From Pontibacter qinzhouensis (GTDB lineage: Bacteria > Bacteroidota > Bacteroidia > Cytophagales > Hymenobacteraceae), in assembly GCF_008017455.1 (NCBI RefSeq), contig NZ_VRTY01000004.1, positions 34,486 to 98,485 of the forward strand: a stretch of DNA of 64,000 bases, in the 5' to 3' direction. Shown here piece after piece: positions 26,991-36,762 of the stretch. The position numbers and the translations under genes were made by a program. The notes beneath the pieces are model-generated. The model had not been told where the DNA came from. It searched no databases and saw nothing but the letters and a program-made list of their open reading frames with translations. Position 1 is the first letter of the stretch, and every line of letters begins with the position of its first letter.

Positions 26991-27641
26991 ATGAACAAAA
27001 TAAAAGTATTGCTGGCCGATGATCATACCATTGTGCGAAACGGCATCAGGTCGTTGCTGGAAGATCTGGCAGATGTAGAGATTGTGGGAGAAGCGCAGGA
27101 CGGTGCAGAGGCTATAGAGAAAGTAAAAGAGCTGGCTCCTGATGTACTGATGATCGATATTGCCATGCCCGTAATGAATGGTATTGAAGCCGCTTCGCAA
27201 ATTAGCAAGCAACACCCTGGCACGAAATGCCTGATGCTCTCAATGCACAACAACGAAGACTACATTCTGAAATCGGTTGAGGCCGGTGCCTTCGGTTACC
27301 TTCTGAAAGACACTACCCGCGATGAAATGGTGCGGGCACTACGAACAGTGGCCAGTGGTGAGAAGTACTACAGTCCATCGGTTTCCAACATTATTATAGC
27401 CTCTTACCTGCAAAAGGTAAACGATACCGAAAAATCTGCCTCTAAAAAGTCGAAGCTCTCGAAACAGGAAAAAGCGATTCTGAAGTTTATTGTAGATGGC
27501 TCGAACAGCCGCGAAATAGCCGAAAAACTGAATCTCAGCGTCAGAACCGTCGATAACCACCGGGCCAGCATGATGAAGCGCCTCATGGTAAAGAATGCCG
27601 TAGAATTAGTCAGAAAGGCGCTGGATGAAAATTTGGTGTAG
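26991..27641 (+). CDS. NarL/FixJ-family response regulator
   Basis: 216 residues from the ATG at 26991. The frame extends to an ATG at 26976, which lies inside the kinase gene; 26991 gives the usual N-terminus MNKIKVLLADDH and a 4-base gap. Receiver domain with acidic pair D10/D11, phospho-acceptor D56 in MIDIAMPVMNG and K of LLKDTT; LuxR-type helix-turn-helix at about 150-210 (LSKQEKAILKFIVDG, SREIAEKLNLSVRTVDNHR). It is the partner of the kinase immediately upstream. Candidate targets are the divergent porin and nrt genes. Confidence 0.9.
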   Translation: MNKIKVLLADDHTIVRNGIRSLLEDLADVEIVGEAQDGAEAIEKVKELAPDVLMIDIAMPVMNGIEAASQISKQHPGTKCLMLSMHNNEDYILKSVEAGAFGYLLKDTTRDEMVRALRTVASGEKYYSPSVSNIIIASYLQKVNDTEKSASKKSKLSKQEKAILKFIVDGSNSREIAEKLNLSVRTVDNHRASMMKRLMVKNAVELVRKALDENLV

Positions 27642-27673
27642 TTTCGTATTAGAGCTTTAAAACGTTTTATAGA

Positions 27674-27731
27674 AATTATTCAAATAAAAACACCCTTCCA
27701 ACGCTTTTTTACACATTTTGCTTCAAGGGTA
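27674..27731 (-). repeat. interspersed repeat, copy 8
   Basis: Reverse orientation; complement starts TACCCTTGAA, core GCGTTGGAAGG, 3' box TTTTTATTTGAATAATT. Lies just past the response-regulator stop and abuts the terminator at 27739. Confidence 0.88.
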
Positions 27732-27738
27732 TAATTAA

Positions 27739-27774
27739 AAAGCCTCCCGAATCCGTTGGAATTCGGGAGGCTTT
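27739..27774. terminator. terminator between the response regulator and folD
   Basis: aaagcctcccgaat (27739-27752) and its exact complement (27761-27774), loop of 8, between convergent genes; A and T flanks allow use in both directions. Confidence 0.88.
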
Positions 27775-27829
27775 ATTCAATGTAATGGCTGCTACCACGC
27801 CTGAGGGTTAGGAATAGCAACGATTTAAT

Positions 27830-28711
27830 TTAGGCGTATACCTCTTTTTTAGCAGCTTTTAAAGTATTCTTCAGCAGCATAGCGATCGTGAGAGGACCAA
27901 CACCACCTGGCACTGGCGTAATGTAGCTACACTTCGGAGCCACTTCCTCAAAATTCACATCGCCTTTTAGTCTGAAACCAGATTTACGGCTCTCGTCTGT
28001 AACGCGGGTAGTACCGACATCAATCACCACGGCACCTTCTTTTACCATATCGGCTGTTACAAACTCAGGTTTGCCGATGGCGGCAATAACAATATCGGCC
28101 TGGCGGGTATAAGAGGGCAGATCGACGGTGCGGCTATGGCAAACGGTAACGGTGCAGTTGCCAGGGTAAGCGCTTTTCGCCATCAGGATGCTCATGGGTG
28201 AGCCTACAATGTTGCTGCGGCCAATTACAACGCAATGCTTGCCGGATGTTTCGATCTGGTAACGCTCCAGCAACTGCAGGATGCCGGCAGGCGTGGCAGG
28301 CAGGTAAGCAGGCAAGCCCGCCACCATACGGCCCACATTCGTCGGATGGAAACCGTCCACATCTTTCATGGGGTTTACGGCCTCCAGCACCTTCTCCGCA
28401 TCGATGTGCTTTGGCAGGGGCAGCTGCACTATAAAACCGTCAATAGCAGGGTCTTCGTTCAGTTCCCCTATCTTGTTTAACAACTCCACTTCTGTAATGG
28501 TGTCTTCGTATCGGAACAGCGACGATTCGAAACCGACACGCTCGCAAGCCAGCACTTTGTTGTTAACATAAGTAACAGAGCCGCCATCGTTTCCTACCAG
28601 AATAGCAGCCAGATGAGGCACTTTGCCGCCTTTGGCCTTTATATCAGCTACCTCAGCAGCTATTTCGTTTTGTATGGCTTCAGAAGTTTTTTTACCGTCG
28701 AGCAGGGTCAT
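27830..28711 (-). CDS. folD: bifunctional methylenetetrahydrofolate dehydrogenase/cyclohydrolase
   Basis: 293 residues, normal FolD length. Interconverts 5,10-methylene-THF and 10-formyl-THF in one-carbon metabolism. Signature segments are visible: [14 protein letters not shown], the active-site [14 protein letters not shown] region containing the family lysine, [14 protein letters not shown] for NADP binding and the C-terminal [16 protein letters not shown]. It lies 8 bases after the stop of a small membrane protein gene and downstream of lepA on the same strand. Confidence 0.97.
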   Translation of the reverse strand: MTLLDGKKTSEAIQNEIAAEVADIKAKGGKVPHLAAILVGNDGGSVTYVNNKVLACERVGFESSLFRYEDTITEVELLNKIGELNEDPAIDGFIVQLPLPKHIDAEKVLEAVNPMKDVDGFHPTNVGRMVAGLPAYLPATPAGILQLLERYQIETSGKHCVVIGRSNIVGSPMSILMAKSAYPGNCTVTVCHSRTVDLPSYTRQADIVIAAIGKPEFVTADMVKEGAVVIDVGTTRVTDESRKSGFRLKGDVNFEEVAPKCSYITPVPGGVGPLTIAMLLKNTLKAAKKEVYA

Positions 28712-28719
28712 GTTGTTAG

Positions 28720-29097
28720 TTAAGAGTTAAGAGTTTTAAATGTATTTTTATTAAAAGCCTGCTTAAATCCAATAAAGCAGAGGCAGTTTATTGAAAATGA
28801 TGTTACTAAAATCATTCTGAAAATCCCTTGTTCCCCAAATCCTTGGTTTTCGTTCCAGTAGAGACCTACAGCAAAGGGTACAAAAAGTAAAAAGAATTTA
28901 TTTATCCGATTCTGATTATTTAATAACGCTGGAAGGGCTGAAAACCCGTTATACAAAATTGCAGGCAACAAAAATATCAACATAACAACTACAATCATTT
29001 CTCCATCACTTTCCATAAGGCTAGTGTAAGTAAACAGACTTATAGTTTGCACGAAAATTATTAATAATACATAGAGTAATAAATTTATGCCCGGCAT
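28720..29097 (-). CDS. small hypothetical membrane protein
   Basis: 125 residues with four likely membrane helices (about 4-24, 33-52, 68-84 and 93-113). No family recognised. It sits between lepA and folD on the same strand, 68 bases after lepA (with a hairpin between) and 8 bases before folD, so it is probably co-transcribed with folD. The lower GC content than both neighbours suggests later acquisition or relaxed selection. Confidence 0.6.
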   Translation of the reverse strand: MPGINLLLYVLLIIFVQTISLFTYTSLMESDGEMIVVVMLIFLLPAILYNGFSALPALLNNQNRINKFFLLFVPFAVGLYWNENQGFGEQGIFRMILVTSFSINCLCFIGFKQAFNKNTFKTLNS

Positions 29098-29124
29098 TAG
29101 TATCTCCCAAATATATCCTAAACC

Positions 29125-29158
29125 ACAAGCCCCAACATGCGGACATGTTAGGGCTTGT
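29125..29158 (-). terminator. hairpin after lepA
   Basis: acaagccccaacatg (29125-29139) pairs with catgttagggcttgt (29144-29158) with one G-U pair. It lies 7 bases past the lepA stop. The U-run on the minus strand is weak, so read-through is possible. Confidence 0.6.
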
Positions 29159-29165
29159 TTTGCTA

Positions 29166-30950
29166 TTAATCCAGTTTGAGCACAGCTAAGAAGGCTTCTT
29201 GCGGAATTTCTACGTTGCCAACCTGGCGCATGCGCTTTTTACCTTTTTTCTGTTTCTCAAGGAGCTTTCGCTTACGCGAAATGTCACCGCCGTAGCACTT
29301 GGCTAATACGTTTTTACGCATGGCTTTCACAGTTTCGCGGGCAATAATCTTCTGCCCGATGGCGGCCTGAATAGCGATCTCGAACATCTGACGTGGCAGC
29401 AGCTCGCGTAGCTTTTCGCAGAGGCGCTTGCCCCAGTCGTAGGCTTTATCGCGGTGCACAATAGCTGAAAGGGCATCTACTTTCTCGCTGTTCAGCATTA
29501 CGTCCAGTTTCACCATATTGGAGGTGCGGAACCCGATGAGTTCGTAATCGAGGGAGGCATATCCGCGCGAAATGGTTTTCAGCTTATCAAAAAAGTCGAA
29601 CACGATTTCAGCCAAAGGCATTTCAAAAGTCATCTCTACCCGGTCGCTTGTCAGGTACGTCTGGTTTTTCAGAATACCGCGCTTATCCATGCAAAGTGTA
29701 ATAATTGGACCAACAAATTCTGATTTGGTAATGATCTGGGCTTTAATAAAGGGCTCCTCAATATGATCGATGTAGTTCGGCTCCGGCATTTCAGACGGTG
29801 CGTTTACCTTAATCATATCGCTTTTGGTGGTGTAAGCATGGAACTGCACCGACGGCACGGTCGTAATTACCGTCATGTCGAACTCGCGTTCCAGGCGCTC
29901 CTGTACAATTTCCATGTGCAGCATGCCCAGGAACCCACAACGGAAACCGAAGCCAAGTGCAGCCGATGTTTCCGGCTCCCACACGAGCGAGGCATCGTTC
30001 AGTTGCAGCTTCTCCATAGAGGAGCGCAGTTCTTCGTATTCGCTTGTTTCTACGGGGTAAATACCGGCAAATACCATCGGCTTCACATCCTCGAAACCCT
30101 GAATGGACTGTCCCGGCTTCTCAACGTGGGTAATGGTATCGCCTACTTTTACTTCTTTCGCGTTTTTAATGCCCGAGATGAGGTAGCCCACGTTACCGGC
30201 ACCCATCTCCTTCCGTTCTTCCTGGTTCAGTTTCAGTACGCCAATTTCGTCGGCCTCGTAGGTTTTGCCGGTGTTAATGAACTTCACCTTCTCCCCTTTC
30301 TTAAGCGTGCCGTTAAAAATCCTGAAGTAAACTTCTATACCGCGATAAGAGTTAAACACGGAGTCGAATATGAGGGCTTGCAGTGGTGCGGCAGGGTCGC
30401 CTTTGGGAGCAGAAATTCGGTCGCAGATGGCGTTCAGAATTTCTTCTATACCGATGCCTGACTTACCCGAAGCATGTATAATATCGTCTACATCGCAGCC
30501 GATCAGCTCAATAATCTGGTCCGACACCTCCTCCGGCATAGCGTGCGGCAGGTCGATCTTGTTCAGCACCGGAATTATTTCGAGGTCGTTACCAATGGCC
30601 AGGTACAGGTTCGAAATAGTCTGGGCCTCAATCCCCTGCGATGAGTCCACGATCAGAAGCGCACCCTCACAGGCCGCAATAGAACGCGACACTTCGTACG
30701 AAAAGTCTACGTGGCCGGGCGTGTCGATCAGGTTCAGTACATAGTCTTCGCCTTTATAGCGGTAGTTCATCTGGATGGCGTGGCTCTTTATAGTAATGCC
30801 GCGCTCACGTTCCAGGTCCATGTTGTCGAGCAATTGGTGCTGCATCTCACGCTCCGCCACAGTTTGAGTAAACTCCAGCAATCGGTCAGCCAGCGTACTT
30901 TTGCCGTGGTCGATGTGGGCAATAATGCAGAAATTACGGATGTTCTTCAT
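29166..30950 (-). CDS. lepA: elongation factor 4 (LepA)
   Basis: 594 residues, the standard length. A translational GTPase that acts on the ribosome. G1 motif [13 protein letters not shown] (10-22), the switch region [13 protein letters not shown]3 DTPGHVDF, G4 NKIDLP and the LepA-specific C-terminal domain ([34 protein letters not shown]). The C-terminus ends in the typical AFLAVLKLD. Confidence 0.98.
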   Translation of the reverse strand: MKNIRNFCIIAHIDHGKSTLADRLLEFTQTVAEREMQHQLLDNMDLERERGITIKSHAIQMNYRYKGEDYVLNLIDTPGHVDFSYEVSRSIAACEGALLIVDSSQGIEAQTISNLYLAIGNDLEIIPVLNKIDLPHAMPEEVSDQIIELIGCDVDDIIHASGKSGIGIEEILNAICDRISAPKGDPAAPLQALIFDSVFNSYRGIEVYFRIFNGTLKKGEKVKFINTGKTYEADEIGVLKLNQEERKEMGAGNVGYLISGIKNAKEVKVGDTITHVEKPGQSIQGFEDVKPMVFAGIYPVETSEYEELRSSMEKLQLNDASLVWEPETSAALGFGFRCGFLGMLHMEIVQERLEREFDMTVITTVPSVQFHAYTTKSDMIKVNAPSEMPEPNYIDHIEEPFIKAQIITKSEFVGPIITLCMDKRGILKNQTYLTSDRVEMTFEMPLAEIVFDFFDKLKTISRGYASLDYELIGFRTSNMVKLDVMLNSEKVDALSAIVHRDKAYDWGKRLCEKLRELLPRQMFEIAIQAAIGQKIIARETVKAMRKNVLAKCYGGDISRKRKLLEKQKKGKKRMRQVGNVEIPQEAFLAVLKLD

Positions 30951-31111
30951 ATAGTATCAATACGGAAACAAAGTTAAGAATATTCTGCTCAAATCGTTTT
31001 ATTAAGCGAACGTTAAAATTTGCCACCGGCAACTGGCATAAAATTTCGGGAGGCACCCGCTACTTCGCCGATACTCCAGCAACACCTGTCTCCGTAAAAG
31101 CCTGCCAGCAG

Positions 31112-31168
31112 ATTATTCAAATGAAAAGACCCTCCAAAAGCAAATAGGCCAACTTTAATACAAGGGTA
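31112..31168 (-). repeat. interspersed repeat, copy 9
   Basis: Reverse orientation; complement starts TACCCTTGTA, core GCTTTTGGAGG, 3' box TTTTCATTTGAATAAT. Between divergent genes. Confidence 0.85.
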
Positions 31169-31265
31169 TAACACCACTAAACTCATCGCTTTAAAATATT
31201 ACAAATCAACCAGTTAAACTAAAAGCCACAATATCAAAGTCATATTATATATCATTTTATTTAAG

Positions 31266-31292
31266 TTGCGTGTATTGACATCTGTACATTTA
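31266..31292 (+). promoter_or_regulatory. possible Bacteroidota-type promoter of the PAS-LuxR gene
   Basis: TTG at 31266-31268 and TACATTTA at 31285-31292, 16 bases apart, resembling the TTTG/TAnnTTTG (-33/-7) pattern with one mismatch; 97 bases before the ATG. Confidence 0.3.
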
Positions 31293-31388
31293 TTTCTAAT
31301 TTTATAAGTAAAAACCACTATTTCCACACACCCAAAGATTTACAGAAATTTTAGGGCGCTTAAAGTGCCATTACTTTAACAGACACTC

Positions 31389-32099
31389 ATGGCAGATAAC
31401 GACCTCGAGAGCAAGTTACAACAGAGAATCAAAGATTTAGAAGAGGAGCTGGCACAAACAAAAGAAAAATGCTCTTTTCTGGAAAGAGTTGTTCATGAGT
31501 TACCTGCCAATATTTACATTTCGGATCTAGATGAAGGCGTAGTGTGGTGTAACCGCACCAACGAAGAAACACTTGGGTACAGCCTGTCAGAAATTATCGA
31601 GATGGGTGGTTTTAATTACCTGAAGGAGATTGTGCACCCCGACGACCAGACCGTTCCGGAAAACAGCCTTGCGCACTACCGGCATTTTTCGGGTGCTGAG
31701 TATGGCGGCATTTTCAGGGCGAGGCACAAGCAGGAGCAAGAGTATAAGTGGTACACCGGCTGGGCCAAATCTTTCAGCAGAAAAGAAAACGGCGAAGTAA
31801 AAGACATACTGTGCGTGGATGTGGACCTCAGCTCCAGAATGGATACAGAGGAACAGCTGGTGGCAGCGCTGAAAGATAACTTAAAAAACAAGAACAAACT
31901 CCTGATAAAGAACCTGCGCAAACGTGAGGTACAGGTACTTAACATGATCTGCATGGGCATGAGCACGCGCGCTATAGCAGAACAATTATTCCTGAGTTAC
32001 CATACCGTTGAAACTCACCGCAAAAACATACAACGCAAACTGGGCACCAACAACGTAGCCGAAATGGTCGTGTTAGCCCGCGAGGCAGGTTTGGGGTAA
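31389..32099 (+). CDS. PAS-domain LuxR-type transcriptional regulator
   Basis: 236 residues. A short coiled coil (about 5-30), a PAS fold (about 32-150, with ANIYISDLDEGVVWCNRTN, IVHPDDQ and a PAC-like CVDVDLSSRMDTEEQL end), and a C-terminal LuxR helix-turn-helix (about 175-230, LRKREVQVLNMICMGMSTRA, then HTVETHRKNIQRKLG). There is no receiver domain and no adjacent kinase, so it probably senses its signal directly. This one-component arrangement is common in Cytophagales. Target genes are unknown. Confidence 0.87.
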   Translation: MADNDLESKLQQRIKDLEEELAQTKEKCSFLERVVHELPANIYISDLDEGVVWCNRTNEETLGYSLSEIIEMGGFNYLKEIVHPDDQTVPENSLAHYRHFSGAEYGGIFRARHKQEQEYKWYTGWAKSFSRKENGEVKDILCVDVDLSSRMDTEEQLVAALKDNLKNKNKLLIKNLRKREVQVLNMICMGMSTRAIAEQLFLSYHTVETHRKNIQRKLGTNNVAEMVVLAREAGLG

Positions 32100-32104
32100 G
32101 GATG

Positions 32105-32160
32105 AATTATTCTAATGAAAAACACCTTCCAAAGGTTTTATGCGGTATTTTAGCCAAGGG
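32105..32160 (-). repeat. interspersed repeat, copy 10
   Basis: Reverse orientation; complement starts CCCTTGGC, core CCTTTGGAAGG, 3' box TTTTCATTAGAATAATT. Its 5' box is 9 bases from that of copy 11. Confidence 0.85.
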
Positions 32161-32169
32161 CCTTACCTT

Positions 32170-32228
32170 TACCCTTGACCTTTTACAGATACAAATTGCT
32201 TCTGAAGGGTATTTTCATTCGAATAACT
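32170..32228 (+). repeat. interspersed repeat, copy 11
   Basis: Starts TACCCTTGAC, core GCTTCTGAAGG, ends TTTTCATTCGAATAACT. Forms a head-to-head pair with copy 10. Confidence 0.87.
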
Positions 32229-32293
32229 CGAATAATTAGAGGCATGTCTTTAAAAGATAATTACCTTATATCTATTGAAAAAATCATTGCTCC

Positions 32294-32341
32294 CGCGAGC
32301 TTTCAGCTCGTGGTTTTAAATGGAACGAGTTTTCAACTCGC
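32294..32341. repeat. REP-like double hairpin
   Basis: Two adjacent stem-loops: cgagc-tttca-gctcg (32297-32311, extended by flanking pairs to 32294-32314) and cgagtt-ttc-aactcg (32327-32341). The second is close to the inverse of the first, like a BIME-type pair of REP elements. No REP-associated transposase is in the window. Confidence 0.55.
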
Positions 32342-32631
32342 GTAAACCGTCACTCCAATTCCATTTAACTCAGTGAGGCTATTCTGCCTTTTCTTTCTAA
32401 TTTTTTATTGACAGCATTGCCTTGTAAAAACAGTTTCGGTCTCTCTACAGAACAGCACCCCAATTAACCACAGCGCCGTACTTTCTGCGTTAAGAACAGA
32501 ACCTTCTCATGTTAACTAGCTAAGAGCTTTTCGTATCGGTTAAATTTTGTTAATTTCCTAAAAAAGCAGCTCCGGCACCACCTGCAAATGCAAAAATTGC
32601 AGCACCAACCCGAAGATCGGACCTTTTTACT

Positions 32632-32639
32632 TACATTTG
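32632..32639 (+). promoter_or_regulatory. icmF promoter -7 element (TAnnTTTG)
   Basis: TACATTTG matches the Bacteroidota -7 consensus; a TTG at 32607-32609 lies 22 bases upstream as a possible -33 element. The icmF ATG is 35 bases downstream. Confidence 0.5.
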
Positions 32640-32673
32640 TACGTTATAAAAACAGCACATACCTACACCAACT

Positions 32674-35600
32674 ATGCAAGCGCCTCAGACTGAAATCTAC
32701 AAACCCGTTCACCATATCCGGCTCGTAACAGCCGCCTCTCTTTTTGATGGGCACGATGCCTCTATTAACATCATGCGGCGTATTATCCAGGCCTCTGGTG
32801 CAGAGGTAATTCACCTGGGCCACAACCGCTCGGTGCAGGAAATTGTGGATTGTGCCATTCAGGAAGATGTGCAGGCGATTGCCATCACCTCCTACCAGGG
32901 CGGCCACCTGGAGTACTTTAAATACATGTACGACCTGCTGCAGGAGCAGGGCTGTGGCCATATCCGGATTTTTGGCGGTGGCGGCGGTGTTATTCTGCCT
33001 ACCGAGATAGAGGAATTGCACGCTTACGGCATTGCCCGCATCTACTCTCCCGACGATGGCCGCGCGATGGGCCTGCAAGGCATGATCAACGACATGCTCA
33101 GCAAATGCGATTTCCCGACAGGCCAGAACCTGAACGGCGAAGTGCAGCACCTGCAGGAGAAAGATGCAAAATCGATAGCGCGTTTAATTTCCGCAGCCGA
33201 AAATTATCCTGAAGAATTTGCCAACATAAAGCAGCAACTCATCAGTCGGGCAACTGCAGGTGGCACAGCTGCTATAGATGCAGGAACAACGCCGGTGCTG
33301 GGTATAACCGGTACAGGTGGAGCCGGAAAATCATCGTTGGTAGATGAACTGGTGCGCCGCTTCCTCCTCGATTTTCCTGAAAAGAAAATTGCCATTATAT
33401 CGGTGGACCCCTCTAAACGCAAAACAGGTGGTGCCTTGCTCGGCGACAGAATCCGGATGAACGCCATCTCGAACGACCGTGTATACATGCGCTCGCTTGC
33501 CACACGCCAAAGCAACCTGGCCCTGAGCAAATATGTGCAGGATGCCGTTGACATTGTAAAAGCAGCCCGCTTCGACCTCATCATACTGGAAACTTCCGGC
33601 ATTGGCCAGTCCGACACCGAGATTGTGGAGCACTCTGACACGAGCCTGTACGTGATGACGCCAGAGTACGGAGCCGCCACGCAACTCGAGAAAATAGATA
33701 TGCTCGACTTTGCCGATATTATTGCCCTGAATAAATTCGACAAACGCGGTGCCCTGGATGCCCTGCGCGATGTAAAGAAACAATATAAGCGCAACCACCA
33801 GCTCTGGGATGTAGAGGATGCGCAGCTACCGGTGTTTGGCACCATTGCCTCGCAGTTCAACGACCCGGGCATGAACCAGCTGTACAAAGCCGTAATGGCG
33901 AAGGTTTCCGAAAAAACAGGCATCGCATTCGACTCTAATCTGGATGTGACGGATGAGATGTCGGAGAAAGTATTCATTATACCGCCGAGCCGCACCCGTT
34001 ACCTTTCCGAAATTGCCGAGACCATTCGCAACTACGACAAATGGAGCAGCGAACAAGCCGAAACAGCACAGAAATTGTATGGCATCCGGAAATCTATGGA
34101 GGCGGTGCAGGGGCTGGAGATAGAAGACAAAGACAGGCTGGTGAAGCAGCTGGAGCAGGCATATGCCGAACAGGAACTGCAACTCGACGGGCAAAACAAA
34201 CGCATACTGGAAAACTGGAAGCAGAAGGTGCAGGCTTACAAAGATGAGTTCTACATTTTTAAAGTGCGCGACAAGGAGCTGAAGATAAAAACCCACAGCA
34301 AATCACTTTCGCAGCTCGACATTCCGAAAATAGCCATGCCGCGCTACGAGGCCTGGGGCGACCTCCTGAAGTGGAACCTGCAGGAAAACGTGCCGGGCGA
34401 ATTTCCTTACACAGCTGGTGTATTTCCTTTCAAGCGCGAAGGAGAAGACCCGACCCGTATGTTTGCCGGTGAAGGTGGACCGGAGCGTACCAATCGCCGC
34501 TTCCACTACGTTAGCCTCGGCATGCCAGCCAAGCGCCTTTCCACGGCTTTCGACTCCGTTACGCTCTATGGCGAAGACCCCGATTTCAGGCCCGACATCT
34601 ATGGCAAGATCGGTAACTCCGGCGTTAGCATCTGCTGCCTCGACGATGCCAAAAAGCTCTATTCCGGCTTTAACCTCTCCCACCCCATGACCTCGGTATC
34701 GATGACCATAAACGGGCCGGCAGCTATTCTATCCGGCTTTTTCATGAATGCGGCCATCGACCAGCAGTGCGAACTGTATATCAAAGAAAACGGGCTGGAA
34801 GAAGAGATTGACACGAAGATCGACGCTATTTTTAAGGAAAAAGGCGAAGAACGACCACATTACCAGGGTCCGCTGCCCCAGGGCAACGACGGTTTGGGCC
34901 TGATGCTGCTCGGAGTTACCGGCGACCAGGTGCTGCCGGCAGAGGTATATGCACCCATAAAAGAACGTACGCTGGCATCTGTTCGTGGTACCGTGCAAGC
35001 CGACATTCTGAAGGAGGACCAGGCGCAGAACACCTGCATTTTCTCCACGGAGTTTTCACTACGGCTCATGGGCGATGTGCAGCAGTACTTCATCGACCAC
35101 AAGGTGCGTAATTTCTACTCGGTTTCCATTTCGGGTTACCACATAGCAGAGGCTGGCGCTAACCCTATTACGCAGCTGGCCTTTACCCTTGCTAACGGTT
35201 TTACTTTTGTAGAATATTACGCCAGCCGGGGCATGGACATCAACAAATTTGCGCCGAACCTTAGCTTCTTCTTCTCCAACGGTATTGATCCGGAGTATGC
35301 TGTTATAGGCAGAGTGGCACGGCGTATCTGGGCCAAGGCCATGAAACACAAGTACGGTGCCGATGCCCGCTCGCAGATGCTCAAGTACCACATCCAGACA
35401 TCGGGTCGCTCGCTGCACGCACAGGAGATAGACTTTAACGACATCCGCACTACCCTGCAGGCCCTGTACGCCATCTACGACAACTGCAACTCGCTCCACA
35501 CCAATGCTTACGACGAGGCCATTACCACTCCTACTGAGGCATCGGTACGCAGAGCCATGGCCATTCAGTTGATCATTAACCGGGAGCTTGGGCTTGCAAA

Positions 35601-36084
35601 GAATGAAAACCCGCTGCAGGGTTCCTTCATTATTGAAGAACTGACCGACCTGGTAGAGCAGGCCGTGTTGCTGGAGTTCGACCGGATAACAGAGCGTGGC
35701 GGTGTATTAGGTGCCATGGAAACCATGTACCAGCGCGGCAAAATTCAGGAAGAAAGCCTGTATTACGAAACGCTGAAACATAACGGCGACTACCCGATTA
35801 TTGGCGTGAACACCTTCCTGTCGTCGCAGGGATCTCCAACTGTTATTCCGAAAGAAGTGATACGGGCTACAGAAGAAGAGAAGCAGTACCAGATAAAAAC
35901 CGTGCAGAACCTGCACCAGCGGCACGCCGAAAAAGCGCAGGAGCAGCTCCGGAAACTGCAGCAGGTAGCTATTCAGAATGGCAATGTATTTGAGCAGCTG
36001 ATGGAGACAAGCAAATTCTGTTCTTTAGGTCAGATAACCAATGCCCTTTTTGCTGTGGGCGGCCAATATCGTCGCAACATGTAA
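32674..36084 (+). CDS. icmF: fused isobutyryl-CoA mutase (B12-dependent) with MeaI-type G-protein domain
   Basis: 1136 residues, the usual IcmF length. Interconverts isobutyryl-CoA and n-butyryl-CoA by adenosylcobalamin radical chemistry; relatives also act on isovaleryl/pivalyl-CoA. Order: B12-binding domain (about 14-145, cobalt-ligand region DGHDASI with H27, and IFGGGGGVI), G-protein chaperone domain with P-loop [12 protein letters not shown] (210-221), a helical linker, then the mutase barrel (about 550-1120, with [20 protein letters not shown] and [14 protein letters not shown]). This IcmF-type domain order (B12 domain first, G-domain in the middle) separates it from methylmalonyl-CoA mutase. 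Likely role: branched-chain or butyrate acyl-CoA metabolism. A perfect 20-bp hairpin follows. Confidence 0.94.
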   Translation: MQAPQTEIYKPVHHIRLVTAASLFDGHDASINIMRRIIQASGAEVIHLGHNRSVQEIVDCAIQEDVQAIAITSYQGGHLEYFKYMYDLLQEQGCGHIRIFGGGGGVILPTEIEELHAYGIARIYSPDDGRAMGLQGMINDMLSKCDFPTGQNLNGEVQHLQEKDAKSIARLISAAENYPEEFANIKQQLISRATAGGTAAIDAGTTPVLGITGTGGAGKSSLVDELVRRFLLDFPEKKIAIISVDPSKRKTGGALLGDRIRMNAISNDRVYMRSLATRQSNLALSKYVQDAVDIVKAARFDLIILETSGIGQSDTEIVEHSDTSLYVMTPEYGAATQLEKIDMLDFADIIALNKFDKRGALDALRDVKKQYKRNHQLWDVEDAQLPVFGTIASQFNDPGMNQLYKAVMAKVSEKTGIAFDSNLDVTDEMSEKVFIIPPSRTRYLSEIAETIRNYDKWSSEQAETAQKLYGIRKSMEAVQGLEIEDKDRLVKQLEQAYAEQELQLDGQNKRILENWKQKVQAYKDEFYIFKVRDKELKIKTHSKSLSQLDIPKIAMPRYEAWGDLLKWNLQENVPGEFPYTAGVFPFKREGEDPTRMFAGEGGPERTNRRFHYVSLGMPAKRLSTAFDSVTLYGEDPDFRPDIYGKIGNSGVSICCLDDAKKLYSGFNLSHPMTSVSMTINGPAAILSGFFMNAAIDQQCELYIKENGLEEEIDTKIDAIFKEKGEERPHYQGPLPQGNDGLGLMLLGVTGDQVLPAEVYAPIKERTLASVRGTVQADILKEDQAQNTCIFSTEFSLRLMGDVQQYFIDHKVRNFYSVSISGYHIAEAGANPITQLAFTLANGFTFVEYYASRGMDINKFAPNLSFFFSNGIDPEYAVIGRVARRIWAKAMKHKYGADARSQMLKYHIQTSGRSLHAQEIDFNDIRTTLQALYAIYDNCNSLHTNAYDEAITTPTEASVRRAMAIQLIINRELGLAKNENPLQGSFIIEELTDLVEQAVLLEFDRITERGGVLGAMETMYQRGKIQEESLYYETLKHNGDYPIIGVNTFLSSQGSPTVIPKEVIRATEEEKQYQIKTVQNLHQRHAEKAQEQLRKLQQVAIQNGNVFEQLMETSKFCSLGQITNALFAVGGQYRRNM

Positions 36085-36095
36085 GGCTAAAAACA

Positions 36096-36155
36096 GACAT
36101 CGTGCTATCAGAAAAATGACTGTATTTCGGTCCAATTTTCTGATAGCACGATGTC
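36096..36155 (+). terminator. icmF terminator-like hairpin
   Basis: gacatcgtgctatcagaaaa (36096-36115) and its exact complement (36136-36155) with a 20-base loop, starting 12 bases after the icmF stop and followed by an A/T-rich tract. Confidence 0.8.
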
Positions 36156-36253
36156 CATAAAAAATTTATATTATTTTTACAAAAAACTAACTAACGTTAG
36201 GAACTATTTTCTCATTTCAGCGTTAAGGAAATATATCACCTCCTTAAGCTGTA

Positions 36254-36391
36254 ATGATCATGAAAAAGATATCTACCATCTCCTCCTTTCTGGTACTGGG
36301 CACCACTTTAGGCTTTTTACTTAAAAATCTTATGGTACCTACAAACCTTAGCATCGACCTGCAGGACGAAGATTACCACCTGTATTTATAG
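36254..36391 (+). CDS. possible 45-residue single-span membrane peptide
   Basis: An ATG frame (second ATG two codons later, at 36260) encodes MKKISTISSFLVLGTTLGFL, a basic N-terminus followed by a hydrophobic helix, then an acidic tail (SIDLQDEDYHLYL). It has the form of a small membrane or exported peptide and is too short for routine gene calling. No homology is claimed. It stands alone between icmF and the olsF-type gene. Confidence 0.4.
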   Translation: MIMKKISTISSFLVLGTTLGFLLKNLMVPTNLSIDLQDEDYHLYL

Positions 36392-36498
36392 TAGCTGAAA
36401 AGCTATGGTTTGTCGTGCACCTGTTTGCAACATTTGTGCCTTCTGTTCCTTCTAAAAGACCGGAAGGCGCTTTGTTTTAGGAGTAATCCTGTCCAGAT

Positions 36499-36627
36499 TT
36501 ATTGGGCTTTCCCAATTTTAATGTAAAGTACTTCGACCTCCTTCCCGGAAGTTGCACCGTACGCTTTACCTTTCTGCGCTACCTGCTGTAACACCAGTTG
36601 TACCACATCCTGCTTCTGGTAATAGCC
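36499..36627 (-). pseudogene. coding-like fragment without a start codon
   Basis: A minus-strand open stretch of about 42 codons that begins right after an in-frame TGA and has no Met start. Its translation (DVVQLVLQQVAQKGKAYGAT, ending in VLYIKIGKAQ) has protein-like composition with alternating helix and strand. It reads like the 3' end of a decayed gene; family not recognised. Confidence 0.3.
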
Positions 36628-36749
36628 TCATCGGCTCAGGATAGTATTTTTACGGTTCCTCCAGACTATCTTGCTTAACGCAATCATAATACTGTCATAA
36701 TTTCCTCATCATACTACAGCTGTAACTTCAGGCCAGAAAATAGCTTGTT

Positions 36750-36757
36750 TACCTTTG
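36750..36757 (+). promoter_or_regulatory. olsF promoter -7 element (TAnnTTTG)
   Basis: TACCTTTG, 5 bases before the chosen ATG at 36763. Transcription from it would give a nearly leaderless mRNA and argues against the TTG start at 36745. Confidence 0.45.
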
Positions 36758-36762
36758 TGCCC

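Larger units (their letters stand above)
30951..31388. other. divergent intergenic region between lepA and the PAS-LuxR gene
   Basis: No coding region. It holds a repeat copy (31112-31168) and a promoter candidate for the PAS-LuxR gene (31266-31292). Confidence 0.5.
32100..32673. other. intergenic region rich in repeats upstream of icmF
   Basis: No coding region. Contains repeat copies 10 and 11 facing each other, a REP-like hairpin pair (32294-32341) and an icmF promoter candidate (32632-32639). Confidence 0.6.
36085..36762. other. intergenic region between icmF and olsF
   Basis: Contains the icmF hairpin, the 45-residue ORF (36254-36391), a coding-like fragment on the minus strand (36499-36627) and the olsF promoter element (36750-36757). 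Confidence 0.5.
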
